From Candidatus Zixiibacteriota bacterium (GTDB lineage: Bacteria > Zixibacteria > MSB-5A5 > DSPP01), in assembly GCA_022614805.1 (NCBI GenBank), contig JAKEHY010000008.1, forward strand, positions 1 through 64,000: a DNA stretch of 64,000 bases, in the 5' to 3' direction. The translations under genes were made by a program, and so were the position numbers. Positions 1-7,804 of the stretch are shown here, one piece after another (position 1 is the first letter of the stretch; each line of letters starts with the position of its first letter). The notes under the pieces were generated by a model, which ran no database searches, was not told where the DNA came from, and worked only from the letters and a program-made list of their open reading frames with translations.

Positions 1-446
1 ACACCTCACCCTGTGGTCCCTCTCCACGGAGTAGAGAGGGACGGGCGAACACCGTTCGCCCCTACGGATGCGAAAGCAAAGGCGGGCGGGTTGTTTAACC
101 TTCCCTTAGTCCCCTCCTTCGTAAGGAGGGGACATGAAAGGCAGGGATTAGAGATTGGTGATTGGTGATTAGGCCGCCCACCACCCGGGCGAGGTGACCT
201 CGCCCCTACGGATGCGAATGACAAGAACGGGCAGGCACGAGACCTGCCCCTACGAATGTGAAACGCAAAGGCGGGCGGGTTGGGGTCGTCGGGGACGACC
301 GGATAAACCCGCCCCTACGAAGACACCCCCTCCGACCCTACGGGCCTCGTCCCCCTTAAACACAGGGGGACAGAAAGTCGGGCACTCCTCGGCTATGCTC
401 GGAGCAAGCAATTGTTTTTGCCTGCGGAAAGGGTATATTATTTGGG
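1..446. repeat. Gene-free cluster of short hairpin repeats
   Basis: No convincing gene lies here. The stretch is packed with perfect short inverted repeats: 16-23/35-42, 43-50/54-61, 109-119/123-133, 187-195/197-205, 229-235/243-249, 284-290/294-300 nested in 272-281/306-314, 349-355/365-371, and 385-388/401-404. Several copies share an invariant right edge, GCCCCTACGRATG, sometimes followed by GCAAAGGCGGGCGGGTT, so they are one family rather than chance palindromes. A direct repeat of GATTGGTGATT lies near 150-172. Related elements recur at 5661-5690 and 37321-37372. The open frames in this region are low-complexity by-products of the repeats. Confidence 0.8.
412..439 (+). promoter_or_regulatory. 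Sigma70-type promoter of nfu, probably leaderless
   Basis: TTGTTT at 412-417, a 16-nt spacer, then TATATT at 434-439. The ATG at 447 follows after only 7 nt and no ribosome-binding site fits in between, so transcription would start at or next to the start codon. Confidence 0.45.
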
Positions 447-1040
447 ATGGATTCGGAGATTAAAATCACGGCGCATCCGGACCCCTACCAGCCAAACGTC
501 TGCCGGTTTGAAGTTGACCGGCCGGTTTATGCCGAGGGGTCGGCCTATTTTGACGACCGGGGAAAGGCCACAGATTCGGCGCTGGCGGAAAAACTGTTCG
601 CAATTGGAGGGATAGAAGCGGTACGGATTGCCGGAAACGATATCATCCTCACCCAGTCCGGCAGGGAGGAATGGAAAACTTTGGCTCCCAAAGCGGGGGA
701 GGCCCTACGTGCTCACATCCGCTCCGGGGAGCCTGCGGTCTCGAATGAATTTGCCGCCCGGAAGTTGCCGGATGAGGCCGTCAAAACCAAAATTCAAGAG
801 GTCTTCGACGCTCTGATTAACCCGGCCATCGCCAACCACGGCGGTTACGTCCGGTTAATTGACGTCAAGGAGGACCGGGTGTTTCTGGAGATGGGAGGGG
901 GCTGTCAAGGTTGCGCAATGTCGATGGCCACCTTGCGCTACGGCATCGAGACCGCCATCCGCCACGAAGTCCCCACCGTGGCCGAAATTTTAGACGTCAC
1001 CGACCACGCCTCCGGCACTAATCCTTATTATTCTCCGTAA
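447..1040 (+). CDS. NifU C-terminal (Nfu-type) Fe-S cluster carrier
   Basis: This 197-residue cytosolic protein resembles Nfu/NfuA scaffolds, which carry assembled Fe-S clusters to apo-enzymes. Residues 1-90 look like the Nfu N-terminal scaffold domain. Residues 112-185 are the NifU C-terminal domain, with the region around HGGYV and the cluster-binding pair Cys153-x-x-Cys156 in GGGCQGC. The length matches two-domain Nfu proteins, without the N-terminal IscU domain of full NifU. It stands alone, with no suf or isc genes beside it. The ATG at 447 sits 7 nt after a -10-like box, so the mRNA may be leaderless. Confidence 0.88.
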   Translation: MDSEIKITAHPDPYQPNVCRFEVDRPVYAEGSAYFDDRGKATDSALAEKLFAIGGIEAVRIAGNDIILTQSGREEWKTLAPKAGEALRAHIRSGEPAVSNEFAARKLPDEAVKTKIQEVFDALINPAIANHGGYVRLIDVKEDRVFLEMGGGCQGCAMSMATLRYGIETAIRHEVPTVAEILDVTDHASGTNPYYSP

Positions 1041-1191
1041 GAGTAAAACCGCATTCTTTTTTTCTAATCTCCATTCCCGCTCTTTGAAGGGAACCCTTTA
1101 AGCTCCCAAAGCGTTGAACTGAAATGATGCCGCTGAAAAATTGCAAAGCATGGTTGGTTTGCCGGTTTTATAATCCTTAGACCATATTTTG

Positions 1192-1779
1192 ATGAGTGAC
1201 AATCGGGAGCAAACCATTGACCGGCTCCTTCTGCAGTTGATAAAGGAGGGAAACCAAGCCGCCTTGGCCTCCTTCTACGACCGGCATTCCCGCCTGATTT
1301 ACTCCCTGATTTTGCGAATCGTTGGTCGTGTTCCGGACGCCGAAGAAGTGACCCAAGAGGTTTTTCTCAAAGTTTGGCGCAGCGCTGGAAGCTTCGATTC
1401 CACTCTCGGCAGTCCGCTCGCCTGGTTGACGACGGTGGCCCGCCGGTTGGCCATTGACCGCACACGCTCTAAGCATTATAAGTCGGAAAAAAGCGAAACC
1501 GGGCTGGATGCTTTGGAAATCGACGACGAAGGTGGCTTTGAAGGTCAGGTGGCGTCCAACCGGTTGGAATCGATTGGTACGGCCGAACACCGGGTCCTTT
1601 TTTCGGCCGTGGAGCGCCTTTCCGAAGAGTATCGTCTGATAGTCGAGCTTTCTTATTTTTCCGGACACTCCCATTCCGAAATCGCCGAGCGTTTGGGTTG
1701 CCCCGTGGGAACTGTCAAGACCCGCTTGCGCCAGGCCCTGGGGCAGCTTCGTAGTATACTTATGGAGGGAAAGAGCTGA
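1192..1779 (+). CDS. ECF-family RNA polymerase sigma factor
   Basis: A 195-residue sigma-70 family factor with only regions 2 and 4. Region 2 spans about residues 20-95 and includes the core-binding stretch DAEEVTQEVFLKVW. Region 4 spans about 135-190 with the helix-turn-helix HSEIAERLGCPVGTVKTR. The family recruits RNA polymerase to stress or envelope promoters. An anti-sigma gene follows after 7 nt, which indicates a SigK/RskA-like pair. ATG 1192 is preceded by a possible in-frame TTG at 1189; no strong ribosome-binding site separates them. A TATAAT at 1169-1174 may be its -10 box. Confidence 0.92.
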   Translation: MSDNREQTIDRLLLQLIKEGNQAALASFYDRHSRLIYSLILRIVGRVPDAEEVTQEVFLKVWRSAGSFDSTLGSPLAWLTTVARRLAIDRTRSKHYKSEKSETGLDALEIDDEGGFEGQVASNRLESIGTAEHRVLFSAVERLSEEYRLIVELSYFSGHSHSEIAERLGCPVGTVKTRLRQALGQLRSILMEGKS

Positions 1780-1786
1780 TCGCCCG

Positions 1787-2524
1787 ATGACGCACGAACA
1801 AATTCGATCGCTTTTGGAGGGGTATGTTTTCGGCTCTCTCGACGAAAACGAACAAAAGCAAGTGGATGCCCACCTGCAGACCGTTTGCAGGGATTGCCGG
1901 ACAGAATTGCAGGACTTATATGAGCTTAGTGTGAAACTTGCCCAATCCCTCCCCCAGTCCGACCCCTCTCCACAACTGCGGGAGAACCTGTTGGCGCAAG
2001 CAGCCCGAAAAAGCGTCAAAAGTTCCCATCGTTTTCCCCGGCGGGTCTGGCTGCCGACGTCCGTATCTGCCGCAGCGGCCGTGGCGCTTTTTTTCTGGGG
2101 ATTTTTGCTGCATAAGGAAAACCAGAAGCTGCGCCAGCGCCTCTCCGAAGCAGAGGATGTGAGTTCCCTTCTGCGTTCCCCCGGAATGCAGTTCGTGGAC
2201 TTAAAAGGGGTTGACCCCAATCCGCAGGCCTTCGGCAAAGTGGTGCTGGACCGGCAGAGGGGAAAGGCGGTGGTTTATATGTATCGACTCCCTCAAACCC
2301 CACAGGGGAAACAGTACCAGTTGTGGGTGATGCGGGAAGGAAAGCCGACCTCCGCCGGCGTTTTTACCGTGGCCCCCGACGGCAGCGCCGCCTTAAAGCT
2401 CGACCGTTTGCCGGGGACGGACGGGCTGCCTTCCTTCCTGGTAACCATAGAGCCGGAAGGGGGAGAGGCCGCACCGACTGGAATGATGTACCTCACGGGT
2501 CCGGTTCCTCCCGAAAAAAATTAG
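1787..2524 (+). CDS. Membrane anti-sigma factor, RskA family
   Basis: A 245-residue anti-sigma factor that would hold the upstream sigma factor at the inner membrane. Residues 1-45 form the cytoplasmic anti-sigma domain with a zinc-type motif, His29, Cys34 and Cys37. A single transmembrane helix spans about 88-108. The rest is a periplasmic RskA-like domain (about 150-240) with the usual YQLWVMREGKPTSAGVF core. The gene starts 7 nt after the sigma stop, so the two are co-transcribed. Release of the sigma factor by regulated proteolysis is expected from the family and is not visible here. Confidence 0.88.
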   Translation: MTHEQIRSLLEGYVFGSLDENEQKQVDAHLQTVCRDCRTELQDLYELSVKLAQSLPQSDPSPQLRENLLAQAARKSVKSSHRFPRRVWLPTSVSAAAAVALFFWGFLLHKENQKLRQRLSEAEDVSSLLRSPGMQFVDLKGVDPNPQAFGKVVLDRQRGKAVVYMYRLPQTPQGKQYQLWVMREGKPTSAGVFTVAPDGSAALKLDRLPGTDGLPSFLVTIEPEGGEAAPTGMMYLTGPVPPEKN

Positions 2525-2576
2525 CCCATCTCCAAAATCCAATTTCCAATTTTTTTCGTATTCCTTTTTAGGAAGC

Positions 2577-2598
2577 CGCCGGAGGCAATTCTCCGGCG
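2577..2598 (+). other. Hairpin in the leader of the small exported protein
   Basis: A perfect 8-bp stem, CGCCGGAG/CTCCGGCG with a 6-nt loop, lies between the anti-sigma stop and the next gene. No T-run follows it, so it is more likely an mRNA-leader structure or processing site than a terminator. Confidence 0.45.
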
Positions 2599-2630
2599 AA
2601 AGGTTAACTTTTAGGGAAAGGAGTGGGAGT

Positions 2631-3044
2631 ATGCGTAAACCGAAGCTTGCTCTAACTGCAACCTTGATAGCCTTGCTGCTGGTGGCTGGTGGCGCTCATT
2701 TTCTGAAGGCGCAAGGACCGCAGCCACGGCCGCAGACCTGGGCGGACTGTGAGCTTTTTGACGGTGTGGTTACCCGCACTGACTTCAAACCTACCGCTGG
2801 CAACTTCGACGAGCTGTATGCCGGCGGGTCCGGCTTCAAAAACGGAGTTCCGCTCATTTCGGAGTCCAAACCCGGCGATGCCGATTACAACGGCGGCCGC
2901 TGGCATATGAACGTTCTCAAAGCCGGTGTTCCCTCCAACAAGTATGCCAACGCCTGCCGGGTGGAGCATTTGGATGTAGCCGATTTCGAGTCCACCAATC
3001 AGTACTTTGAATGCCCGCTTCTGCCCCGGCAGGGAGGGAACTAA
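2631..3044 (+). CDS. Small exported protein of unknown function
   Basis: A 137-residue protein that I do not recognise. Residues 1-28 form a Sec signal peptide, with the hydrophobic core LIALLLVAGG and a likely cleavage near FLKAQG. The mature part has two or three cysteines (Cys55 in the ADCELF region, one in the ANACRVEH region, one in FECPLL) that could form a disulfide in the periplasm. A good ribosome-binding site (AAAGGAGTGGGAGT) precedes ATG 2631. It follows the sigma/anti-sigma pair and ends at a strong terminator, so it is a plausible member or target of that regulon; this is inference from position. Confidence 0.75.
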   Translation: MRKPKLALTATLIALLLVAGGAHFLKAQGPQPRPQTWADCELFDGVVTRTDFKPTAGNFDELYAGGSGFKNGVPLISESKPGDADYNGGRWHMNVLKAGVPSNKYANACRVEHLDVADFESTNQYFECPLLPRQGGN

Positions 3045-3098
3045 AGAAGTTCCGGCCGGTACCGTCGACCGAATTGCGCTCCAATATCCGTCAACATC

Positions 3099-3134
3099 AA
3101 GCCCGCTTCGATTTGTTAGAAGCGGGCTTTTTTT
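3099..3134 (+). terminator. Rho-independent terminator
   Basis: An 11-bp perfect stem (3099-3109 with 3119-3129) and a 9-nt loop, followed by a run of T. It closes the sigma/anti-sigma/small exported protein group and separates it from the DUF1028 pair. Confidence 0.92.
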
Positions 3135-3209
3135 GAGGTGGCTTCGGTCAAACTCCTACTTGCTTTTTGACCAATCTGTATGTATTTCTTGTAAGAAACA
3201 GGAGGACTT

Positions 3210-4217
3210 ATGCGCAAGATACTCGGATTCGGCTTGATTTTGAATGTATTGTTGGGCGGGGTTGTGCTTGCCTCGAGGGTGCAAAGCCCCCCGCCCGTGG
3301 CCACTTTTTCCATCGTCGCTTACGACCCGGTCAACGGGGAACTGGGAGTGGCGGTGCAGTCCAAATTCTTCGCCGTCGGCACGGTGGTTCCCTGGGCCAA
3401 GGCGGGCGTAGGCGCGGTCGCGACCCAATCCTACGCCAACACCACCTACGGCCCGCGAGGGTTGGAAATGCTGGAAGCAGGAATCTCCCCGCAGGAGGTT
3501 ATGGACAGCTTGACCCGTTCGGATGAAATGCGCGCCCGGCGGCAGGCCGGCATCATCGACGCCAAAGGAAACGCCGTCACCTACACCGGCGATTCTTGTC
3601 TGGCTTGGGCCGGAGGCAAAACCGGGAAGTATTATGCCTGTCAGGGGAATATTCTGGTCAGCCAGGCAGTGGTGGATGCAATGGCCGCCGCTTATGAAGC
3701 ATCGAGGGGTGAGTTGGCCGAGCGACTTTTAACGGCGATGGAGGCCGGACAAAGGCAGGGAGGGGATTCGCGCGGGATGCAGTCGATGGCGCTTTTAGTC
3801 GTCAAAGACCAGGGCGGGTACTCCGGCTATACCGATCGGTACATCGACTTGCGGGTGGATGACGCGCCGGACCCGTTCAAAGAAATGCGCCGCTTACTGC
3901 ATATCCAGCAAGGCATAAAGCACCTGCAAATAGCCGGACGGTATTATCGGGATAAAAATCTGGAGGCCGCCGTCAAAGAAGCCGAGCAGGCCGTTTTGGC
4001 CGACGCAACCAATGCCGATTGCCATTACGACTACGCCTGCTATCTCTCGCTTTCCGGTAAAAAGGAGGATGCCTTGGTCGCCTTGAAGAAGGCCCTCCAG
4101 CTCAACCCCAAAATGTCCGATTTGGCGAAAAAAGACGGAGACCTTTCCAACATTCGTCCGGCGGCAAGTTTCAGCAAAATGGTTGAGGAAGCAGAGGCAA
4201 AAGCGGGCAAGAAATGA
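3210..4217 (+). CDS. Exported DUF1028 protein with C-terminal TPR region
   Basis: A 335-residue protein with a signal peptide (about 1-22). It has a full DUF1028 domain (about 30-230), a family with an Ntn-hydrolase-like fold and unknown substrate, recognisable from TFSIVAYDPVNGELGVAVQSK, the GVGAVATQS segment and GGDSRGMQSMALLVV. Residues 240-325 form TPR-like helices (YDYACYLSLSGKKEDALVAL), a common C-terminal partner of DUF1028. GGAGGACTT precedes ATG 3210. Its stop overlaps the start of a paralogue by 4 nt (ATGA), so the two are translationally coupled. Confidence 0.88.
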   Translation: MRKILGFGLILNVLLGGVVLASRVQSPPPVATFSIVAYDPVNGELGVAVQSKFFAVGTVVPWAKAGVGAVATQSYANTTYGPRGLEMLEAGISPQEVMDSLTRSDEMRARRQAGIIDAKGNAVTYTGDSCLAWAGGKTGKYYACQGNILVSQAVVDAMAAAYEASRGELAERLLTAMEAGQRQGGDSRGMQSMALLVVKDQGGYSGYTDRYIDLRVDDAPDPFKEMRRLLHIQQGIKHLQIAGRYYRDKNLEAAVKEAEQAVLADATNADCHYDYACYLSLSGKKEDALVALKKALQLNPKMSDLAKKDGDLSNIRPAASFSKMVEEAEAKAGKK

Positions 4218-5218
4218 AATTCCGTTTCTTTTTACTTCCGACCCTCTTTTTTTTCGCGGGCGGCACTATCCGTGCCGTTGGGGGGGGTACGAAAACGGAT
4301 GCGAACCTTTTTAACACCTTTTCTATCGTCGCCTATGACCCAGCCAATGGTGACCTGGGAGTGGCCGTCCAGTCAAAAGCTTTTGCCGTCGGCGCCCGGG
4401 TCCCCTATGCCAAAGCAGGCGTCGGCGCTGTTGCCACACAGGCTACCACGAATCCAAGCTTTGGCCCCCGGGGCCTTGCCTTGCTTGAAAGAGGGTTTTC
4501 ACCCCGGCAGGTGGTTGATTCTCTCTTAAAAACCGATGACCGCCCTGCGGTCCGCCAACTGGCTGTCATAGACGCTCGGGGGCAGGTCGCCGTCCACACC
4601 GGCGATTCCTGCATCGACTGGAAGGGGAGCAGAACCGGTTTGCATTATTCCTGTCAGGGAAATCTTTTGGCAGGGCAAGCGGTGGTGGATTCGATGGCCG
4701 CGGCTTTTGAGGGAACTCCCGGGAAATTGGCGGAACGGTTGATGGCGGCTCTGGAGGCCGGCCAGCGGGCCGGCGGCGATTCGCGGGGGATGCAATCGGC
4801 GGCCCTTTTGGTCGTCCGCGCCGGCGGCGGTTACGGCGGCTTTAACGACCGTTACATTGACGTTCGCACGGACGATTCCAGAAATCCCATCAAAGAACTG
4901 CGCCGTTTGCTGAACAAAGTTTTGGCCTTTAACGCCATTTTGAAGGCGGAAACTTTTCGGGACGAAAAAGATTATGAAAAGATGATAGAAGAGGCCCGCC
5001 GGGCCGTGCGGCTGGACCCCGCCACCGGCTATAACAAGTATCAGCTAGGCTGCTATCTGACGATGGCCGGCCAGCTGGAAGAGGCCAAGAAGAAGTTGAA
5101 AGAGGCTTTTCTGCAGGATGACCGGTTAATTTTAACCGCCCGCTCCGATTCCGATTTGGACAATTTGGTGCACGACGAGGAATTCCGAAAAATGATAGGG
5201 ATGTTGCGCACCAAATAG
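4214..5218 (+). CDS. Exported DUF1028 protein with C-terminal TPR region (tandem paralogue)
   Basis: A 334-residue tandem copy of the upstream gene with the same order: signal peptide (1-22), DUF1028 (about 35-235, FSIVAYDPANGDLGVAVQSK and GGDSRGMQSAALLVV) and a TPR-like tail (about 245-330). The copies have clearly diverged, so the duplication is old. The ATGA overlap with the upstream copy implies equal expression and perhaps a hetero-oligomer. A hydrolase or amidase role is only suggested by the Ntn-like fold. Confidence 0.88.
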   Translation: MKFRFFLLPTLFFFAGGTIRAVGGGTKTDANLFNTFSIVAYDPANGDLGVAVQSKAFAVGARVPYAKAGVGAVATQATTNPSFGPRGLALLERGFSPRQVVDSLLKTDDRPAVRQLAVIDARGQVAVHTGDSCIDWKGSRTGLHYSCQGNLLAGQAVVDSMAAAFEGTPGKLAERLMAALEAGQRAGGDSRGMQSAALLVVRAGGGYGGFNDRYIDVRTDDSRNPIKELRRLLNKVLAFNAILKAETFRDEKDYEKMIEEARRAVRLDPATGYNKYQLGCYLTMAGQLEEAKKKLKEAFLQDDRLILTARSDSDLDNLVHDEEFRKMIGMLRTK

Positions 5219-5238
5219 GGGCCGTTGCGGGTGCCGCT

Positions 5239-5652
5239 CTATCGGCCGAAGCCCGGGCCCTTTGTTGCAATTTCAATAATCGCCCCGTCGGGGTCTTTGA
5301 AATAAATTGACTTGAAATATTTTCTATCCTTCGGCCCCATCACCTCCAGCCCGGCGACCTCCAGTTTTTCCTTCCACTTCAACAGTTCGGCCTCATTTTC
5401 CACGCCAAAGGCAAAATGCGCCACCGAGCCGCCCCCCATATATCCCGGCGGGAGGGTCGGATACTCGAAAAAGGTAACCAAAGTCCCCGGCCTTCCTTTT
5501 TCGTCCCCGAAATAGAAATGCTTGATTTTGGGGTTGTCAAAGTTGACGGTTTTCTCGACCAAAGAAAGCCCCAAAACCTCGGTATAAAATTTCACCGTCC
5601 GTTCCATATCGGAGCAGATAAGGGAGATATGGTGCAGACCTAATAATTGCAT
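5239..5652 (-). CDS. VOC-family (glyoxalase/dioxygenase-like) metalloprotein
   Basis: A 137-residue single-domain vicinal-oxygen-chelate protein. It has the two beta-alpha-beta-beta-beta modules of the family: LGLHHISLICSDMERTVKFY at the N-terminus and KSIYFKDPDGAIIEI at the C-terminus. Metal-ligand candidates are the His in LHHIS, the His in VAHFAFGV and the final Glu in IIEIA. The substrate cannot be told. I chose the ATG at 5652 because the longer upstream reading runs through a palindromic repeat at 5661-5690 and encodes no conserved residues. It may form an operon with the UbiA gene upstream, 32 nt away. Confidence 0.85.
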   Translation of the reverse strand: MQLLGLHHISLICSDMERTVKFYTEVLGLSLVEKTVNFDNPKIKHFYFGDEKGRPGTLVTFFEYPTLPPGYMGGGSVAHFAFGVENEAELLKWKEKLEVAGLEVMGPKDRKYFKSIYFKDPDGAIIEIATKGPGFGR

Positions 5653-5660
5653 AGTCGGGC

Positions 5661-5690
5661 GTAAGGGCGGTTCACGAACCGCCCCTACCA
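5661..5690. repeat. Palindromic repeat overlapping the UbiA stop codon
   Basis: Inverted repeat 5665-5673/5676-5684 (GGGCGGTTC arm) with the same CGCCCCTAC edge as the copies in 1-320. Its edge supplies the TAG stop (5685-5687, minus strand) of the UbiA gene. Confidence 0.75.
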
Positions 5691-6647
5691 CATAAATGAA
5701 TCCAAAATCAGACCAGCCGTCAACGCTAATCCGAAAAAGACATAGATTTTAAAACTTTCTGCAAGAATGGTGAATAAGGTTTCATGGTTCTCGGCTTTTC
5801 CCATTCTTTTGACCAATCCGATCCCCCACGCCGCCGTGCCCAACGGTAAGAGGGCGGTAAACGGCAGAAAGCCGAACAGCACCAACAGAGAAAGCAGACC
5901 ATAAGGAACAATCAAAAGCAGCGAAACGAGTTTTTTGCTTTTTTTTTGCCCCAAAAGCAGCACCCATCCTTTCTTCCCTGACGCTTGGTCCGCCTCGTAA
6001 TCCAGCATTTCATGCAGCAAATGGACCACCAGAATCAAACCGGAAAAGGTCAGTGAAACCAAAAGCAATTGAAAGCTGAAATTTCCCCTCTGCGACACAT
6101 ATCCCAGTTCGGCTGCCGTTGGGCCGAAGTTGATGGCAATCAAGACCTCCCCCCAACCCCGATACGCCGCCGAGAGGGGAGGGACCGTGTAAAAAATTAC
6201 GGATAGAATTCCGAACGCAGATACCCCCACCAAGGTCCAATCGGCCTTGACCACAGTCAGCTGGATGGCTAAAAAAAGGGCTATTGCGAGCGCGGCAATT
6301 CCCAAAAAAAGCATCGTTTGCGCCTTCCACTCCCCCGTTTGTAAGAGCCCGCTCCCGCCGGAAAACAAAGTCCGATTTGCAACTCTTGCGTCCACCCCGG
6401 AGCGGTGGTCGAAATAGTCGTCCAGATAGGCCGCCCCCAACAGCGCCAGGGCGGTTAGAAGTAGTACTATTAAAGCGGATACAAAATGAAACGTGCCGGT
6501 TTCCCAATAGGCGTAGGCCAGCCCTACCGAAACCGGGACGAGTCCGGCCGGTAATTGGTGCAGCCGGAGAATCAAAGCGATTTTTTTGAGCTTCACCCGG
6601 CCAATATCGGTTTCCGCATTCGGGATTACAAGTTTTTTATCCGCCAC
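5685..6647 (-). CDS. UbiA-family membrane prenyltransferase
   Basis: A 320-residue integral membrane protein with eight or nine hydrophobic segments. It carries the two Asp-rich motifs that bind Mg-prenyl diphosphate: Asp76-Asp77-x-x-Asp80 (YLDDYFD) and Asp216-x-x-x-Asp220 (DYEAD). The family transfers polyprenyl chains to aromatic acceptors; MenA (menaquinone) and chlorophyll/heme O enzymes are relatives, and a MenA-like role is a guess. The first motif lacks the usual leading Asn. The C-terminal codons and the stop run into a palindromic repeat. No other quinone gene lies nearby. Confidence 0.85.
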   Translation of the reverse strand: MADKKLVIPNAETDIGRVKLKKIALILRLHQLPAGLVPVSVGLAYAYWETGTFHFVSALIVLLLTALALLGAAYLDDYFDHRSGVDARVANRTLFSGGSGLLQTGEWKAQTMLFLGIAALAIALFLAIQLTVVKADWTLVGVSAFGILSVIFYTVPPLSAAYRGWGEVLIAINFGPTAAELGYVSQRGNFSFQLLLVSLTFSGLILVVHLLHEMLDYEADQASGKKGWVLLLGQKKSKKLVSLLLIVPYGLLSLLVLFGFLPFTALLPLGTAAWGIGLVKRMGKAENHETLFTILAESFKIYVFFGLALTAGLILDSFMW

Positions 6648-6734
6648 GAAGTTTGTCCATGGTTTCTTGCAATCGATGGGCGGTATGCTGAACCAAATTC
6701 CTTCACAAGAGGTATAAAAACCAAGGGATTTTTA

Positions 6735-6763
6735 TAGACAAATAAACGCGACTTTTGTATAGT
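6735..6763 (+). promoter_or_regulatory. Sigma70-type promoter, probably leaderless
   Basis: TAGACA at 6735-6740, a 17-nt spacer, and TATAGT at 6758-6763. The ATG at 6773 follows after exactly 9 nt with no Shine-Dalgarno sequence. Confidence 0.5.
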
Positions 6764-6772
6764 TTACACCAA

Positions 6773-7708
6773 ATGCCCGGAACAGGAATAGGCAAGTTCG
6801 CACGAATCATAATAGGGCTGGTTTTTATCCTCGCCGGGGTCGCCAAAGCGATGGATTTAAATTTTTTCTATTACGTCCTAAAGACATTTCCCTTGGGACT
6901 TTCCGACCCGGCTCTTTTGTGGCTGGCGCGCGGATTTATCGCTCTGGAAATCATTTTGGGCACGGCCCTCCTTTTCAATATCTGGCCCCGTCTGGTTTTG
7001 CCGGCAACTTTTATCGTAATGATGGTATTTCTGGCCGTCACGGCTTGGAATTTGATGGGAGGACTTTCGGAAGATTGCGGCTGCTTCGGGAAACTCGTCC
7101 GGCTCCATCCGGCGGTGGAGGTTGTTGTGGAAATGGTTTTGCTTTTCATCACCGTTGTCGCCTGGCGTTTCACCCAGCCGGGAGGAGGCACGGGAAGGTT
7201 TAAAACGGCTTTGATGGGGGCGGCTGTTGTGGTCGGCATCGGTCTGCCCTACCTTTTTCCAGAAAGCAGGCCAAAAATTTTCGCCAAGGAAGGGGTTGGC
7301 TCCTATGTCGGAGATTTGAAACCGGACCGCTTGAACGCCGATTTGGCCAAAGGGGATTACTTCCTCGCCCTGATTGAAACCGACTGTGAGCACTGCCAGG
7401 CGGCCATGCCGAAGCTGAATGAACTGGCCAAAAGCCACGCCACTCCGAAATTAGTGGCGGTATGCCCCAATACGCCGGAAGAATTGGATTGGTTAAAAGC
7501 CAAAATGAGGCTGGATTTCCCGGTTGGCTTCGTGCCGGTACGCAAATTCCTGCTCTTGCATCCCGAAATTCCGGCCTTGCTCTGGGTCAAAGCAGGGGTT
7601 GTCCGCCACAGTTGGCCGATTGATTCCACCCCCACTGTCACCGAGGCCCTGCGTGTCTTGAAGGAGGGGGGGGCCATCGAGAAAACGGCTAAACTCCCGA
7701 CGAGCTGA
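6773..7708 (+). CDS. MauE/DoxX-like membrane protein fused to a thioredoxin-like domain
   Basis: A 311-residue protein. Residues 8-135 form a four-helix MauE/DoxX-like membrane domain, with the diagnostic SEDCGCFG stretch (Cys102, Cys104) in a loop. A fifth hydrophobic helix lies at about 147-163. Residues 175-305 form a thioredoxin-like domain with a Cys205-x-x-Cys208 pair (TDCEHCQ). Relatives are thought to move electrons across the membrane to thiol-redox partners, as MauE does in methylamine dehydrogenase maturation, so a periplasmic disulfide role is likely. ATG 6773 was chosen over an upstream TTG because it lies 9 nt from a -10 box. Confidence 0.82.
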   Translation: MPGTGIGKFARIIIGLVFILAGVAKAMDLNFFYYVLKTFPLGLSDPALLWLARGFIALEIILGTALLFNIWPRLVLPATFIVMMVFLAVTAWNLMGGLSEDCGCFGKLVRLHPAVEVVVEMVLLFITVVAWRFTQPGGGTGRFKTALMGAAVVVGIGLPYLFPESRPKIFAKEGVGSYVGDLKPDRLNADLAKGDYFLALIETDCEHCQAAMPKLNELAKSHATPKLVAVCPNTPEELDWLKAKMRLDFPVGFVPVRKFLLLHPEIPALLWVKAGVVRHSWPIDSTPTVTEALRVLKEGGAIEKTAKLPTS

Positions 7709-7767
7709 AAAACGGTCCCTTTTGAATGCGGGTACTTGGCCAAATTCATTCCTGCGACCGTCCACCC

Positions 7768-7795
7768 TTGAAATAATTTAGATTTCTCCTATTTT
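7768..7795 (+). promoter_or_regulatory. Sigma70-type promoter of nfo, probably leaderless
   Basis: TTGAAA at 7768-7773, a 16-nt spacer, and TATTTT at 7790-7795; the ATG at 7805 follows after exactly 9 nt, with no ribosome-binding site. Confidence 0.5.
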
Positions 7796-7804
7796 CCGTC
7801 AGTT

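Noticed and set aside
1-320. CRISPR array
   Set aside because: The repeats are not evenly spaced, differ in their arms, and no spacers or cas genes are near.
1177-2238. Minus-strand frame opposite the sigma/anti-sigma genes
   Set aside because: Codon usage and composition are those of an antisense shadow; the plus-strand pair is certain.
7480-7760. Minus-strand frames opposite the MauE-thioredoxin gene
   Set aside because: Antisense shadows of a coding region; no start signal or domain.
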